The notes beneath the pieces were generated by a model. The model ran no database searches. It was not told the DNA's origin and worked only from the letters and a program-made list of their open reading frames with translations. This document shows, piece after piece, positions 49,783 through 51,132 of a DNA stretch of 51,132 bases. Source of the stretch: Actinomycetota bacterium. Its GTDB lineage: Bacteria > Actinomycetota > AC-67. Position 1 is the first letter of the stretch; each line of letters begins with the position of its first letter. The DNA lies in NCBI GenBank assembly GCA_041658565.1, contig JBAZZY010000018.1, positions 1 through 51,132 on the forward strand. The letters run 5' to 3'. A program made the translations under genes and the position numbers.

Positions 49783-51132
49783 TGCTCCCCGCCCTTTTGG
49801 ACTTCGTGCGCGCGCTGCGGCGTGCGGGCGTTCCGGTGGCGGTTTCCGACGACCTAGACGCGATGCGCGCGCTGGCCTTCATCCCAATGCAGGACCGGAC
49901 GGCGTTCCGCGCGACTCTGGCGACGACGATGATCAAGAACGAGGCGCATCGTCCCGCGTTCGACACCTTGTTTGATCTGTACTTCGGAACCGGCAGAGGA
50001 CCGGAGGCGCTCGAGCGGCGCGACTCCGAGGATGAGCCGCCTTCGAGCGAAGAGGACTACCTCGAGGAGTTGTTTCGCGCGATGCTCGCCGGTGACCAGG
50101 AGGCGTTGCGAGACCTGGCCCGGCGCGCGGTCGCGCAGTTCGGCCGCGTAGAGACCGATCGCGCGGGATCTCCCTACTTCGAGTACCGGGTCTTCCGCGT
50201 CGTGGATCTCAACACTTTGATGGGCCGGATGATGCGCGAGATGGGGCAAGGTCGCGATCCAACGCCGCTTGAGGAGCGCCTGTGGCGGGACGAGGTGGAG
50301 GCGCGCGCGCGCCGGTTCCGCGAGGAGGTGCAGTCCGAGGTTCGTCGCCGTCTGGCCGAGCACAAGGGCGCCGAGCGCGTCGCCAAACACGCGGTGCGCC
50401 CCCTTCCTGAGGACTTGGAGTTCGTGCGGGCGACGCGCGACGAGATCCTGCAGTTGCGACGCGCGATCGGTCCGCTGGCGCGGCGCCTGGCCACTCGCTT
50501 GGCGATGAAGCGTAAGCATGCTCGCCGCGGGCGCCTCGACGTGCGAAAGACGGTGCGCGCATCGCTGTCCACCGGAGGGGTTCCGTTCGAAACGCGGTTC
50601 CGTCATCGCAGTCCGCACAAGCCGGAGTTGTTTGTGCTTTGCGATATCTCAGGAAGCGTGTCGGCGTTTGCGCGCTTCACGCTGATGTTCGTGCATGCTT
50701 TTCAAGCTCAGTTCTCGCGGGTGCGTTCCTTCGTGTTCGTGGACACGCTCGACGAGGTAACGCACCTGTTCGAGCACGAAGACTTCCTTGCCGCCGTGGA
50801 CAGAATGAACGCGGAAGCGCAGGTCGTCTGGCTCGACGGCCATTCCGATTACGGGACATCCCTTGAACGGTTTTGGTCGGACGCCGGCTCGGCTCTCGGT
50901 CCGCGCGCGAGCGTGCTCATCCTGGGTGACGCGCGCAATAACTACCGTGAGTCGGGGTCGTGGGTGATCAAGGAGATGCGCAAGAAGGCCAAGCGTGTCT
51001 ACTGGTTGAACCCGGAGCCACGCCAGCACTGGGACACCGGGGATTCGATCGCCGAGGAATACGCTCGACACGCCGACGGCATGGTCGAGGTCCGCAACCT
51101 CCGCCAACTCGAGTCCTTCATCCAGCGCGTTT
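49782..51132 (+). CDS. CoxE-like VWA-domain protein, partial (3' end outside window)
   Basis: From ATG 49782, overlapping the MoxR stop (TGATG), the frame stays open for 450 codons to the window end. Residues 1-60 (LLDFVRALRRAGVPVAVSDDLDAMRAL) match the start of CoxE/YehP-type proteins. An acidic segment (RRDSEDEPPSSEEDYLEEL) and an Arg-rich helical region follow, then the VWA domain with the MIDAS motif DISGSVS (about residue 288). It should work with the preceding MoxR ATPase as a metal-dependent adaptor. Confidence 0.88.
   Translation, partial: MLPALLDFVRALRRAGVPVAVSDDLDAMRALAFIPMQDRTAFRATLATTMIKNEAHRPAFDTLFDLYFGTGRGPEALERRDSEDEPPSSEEDYLEELFRAMLAGDQEALRDLARRAVAQFGRVETDRAGSPYFEYRVFRVVDLNTLMGRMMREMGQGRDPTPLEERLWRDEVEARARRFREEVQSEVRRRLAEHKGAERVAKHAVRPLPEDLEFVRATRDEILQLRRAIGPLARRLATRLAMKRKHARRGRLDVRKTVRASLSTGGVPFETRFRHRSPHKPELFVLCDISGSVSAFARFTLMFVHAFQAQFSRVRSFVFVDTLDEVTHLFEHEDFLAAVDRMNAEAQVVWLDGHSDYGTSLERFWSDAGSALGPRASVLILGDARNNYRESGSWVIKEMRKKAKRVYWLNPEPRQHWDTGDSIAEEYARHADGMVEVRNLRQLESFIQRV

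Overview
The window is high-GC bacterial DNA with tightly packed, overlapping genes, nearly all on the + strand. It most likely comes from an uncultured member of the Actinomycetota. The best evidence is the block mec-cysO-cysM-murI-(MBL-fold phosphodiesterase)-rph-rdgB, which has the gene order of the Mycobacterium tuberculosis Rv1334-Rv1341 region, plus frequent GTG/TTG starts, several probable leaderless starts and an LPxTG-type surface protein. The lineage below phylum cannot be read from the sequence.

Left edge (1-1822): a partial HNH endonuclease on the minus strand, a YgiT-type zinc-finger antitoxin-like gene and a PIN-domain toxin gene broken by a frameshift. This looks like a small accessory region. 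A 530-base gene-poor stretch follows, with candidate operators.

Cytochrome region (1823-12259): seven secreted or membrane-anchored multiheme c-type cytochromes with 57 predicted haem sites (54 CXXCH and 3 CX3CH). They are a 5-haem protein, an 8-haem cytochrome c554-like protein with a calcium-binding tail, a six-gene operon (10-haem, 8-haem NapC/NrfH-like, 9-haem, SurA-N chaperone, TPR protein, NHL beta-propeller), a 6-haem protein and an 11-haem doubled-CXXCH protein. The simplest reading is an electron conduit from membrane quinol through the wall to the outside. TGTGA-N6-TCACA-type palindromes, the CRP/FNR-family operator form, precede three of its transcription units, and a weaker one precedes a fourth. 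A siroheme nitrite/sulfite reductase follows.

Middle (14275-27086): a small secreted protein, an Asp-box sialidase-like protein, a hot-dog thioesterase, a 47-residue ORF plus an ABC exporter, selD encoding selenophosphate synthetase with an in-frame UGA (selenocysteine) and a SECIS-like hairpin, the CysO-dependent cysteine pathway, murI, a CpdA/Rv1339-like phosphodiesterase, rph, rdgB, a PASTA membrane protein, a lipoprotein, six tRNA genes and an LPxTG protein.

Right part (27158-51132): core genes tig-clpP-clpX, valS behind a structured leader with an attenuator, folC, ndk, radC, the rod-shape cluster mreBCD-mrdA-rodA, an RNase E/G with a long disordered N-terminus, rplU-rpmA-obgE, proB-proA, a DinB-like protein and a MoxR ATPase/VWA pair cut by the window end.

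The main points for follow-up are the cytochrome conduit and its shared operators, the Sec-containing SelD, and the valS leader RNA.
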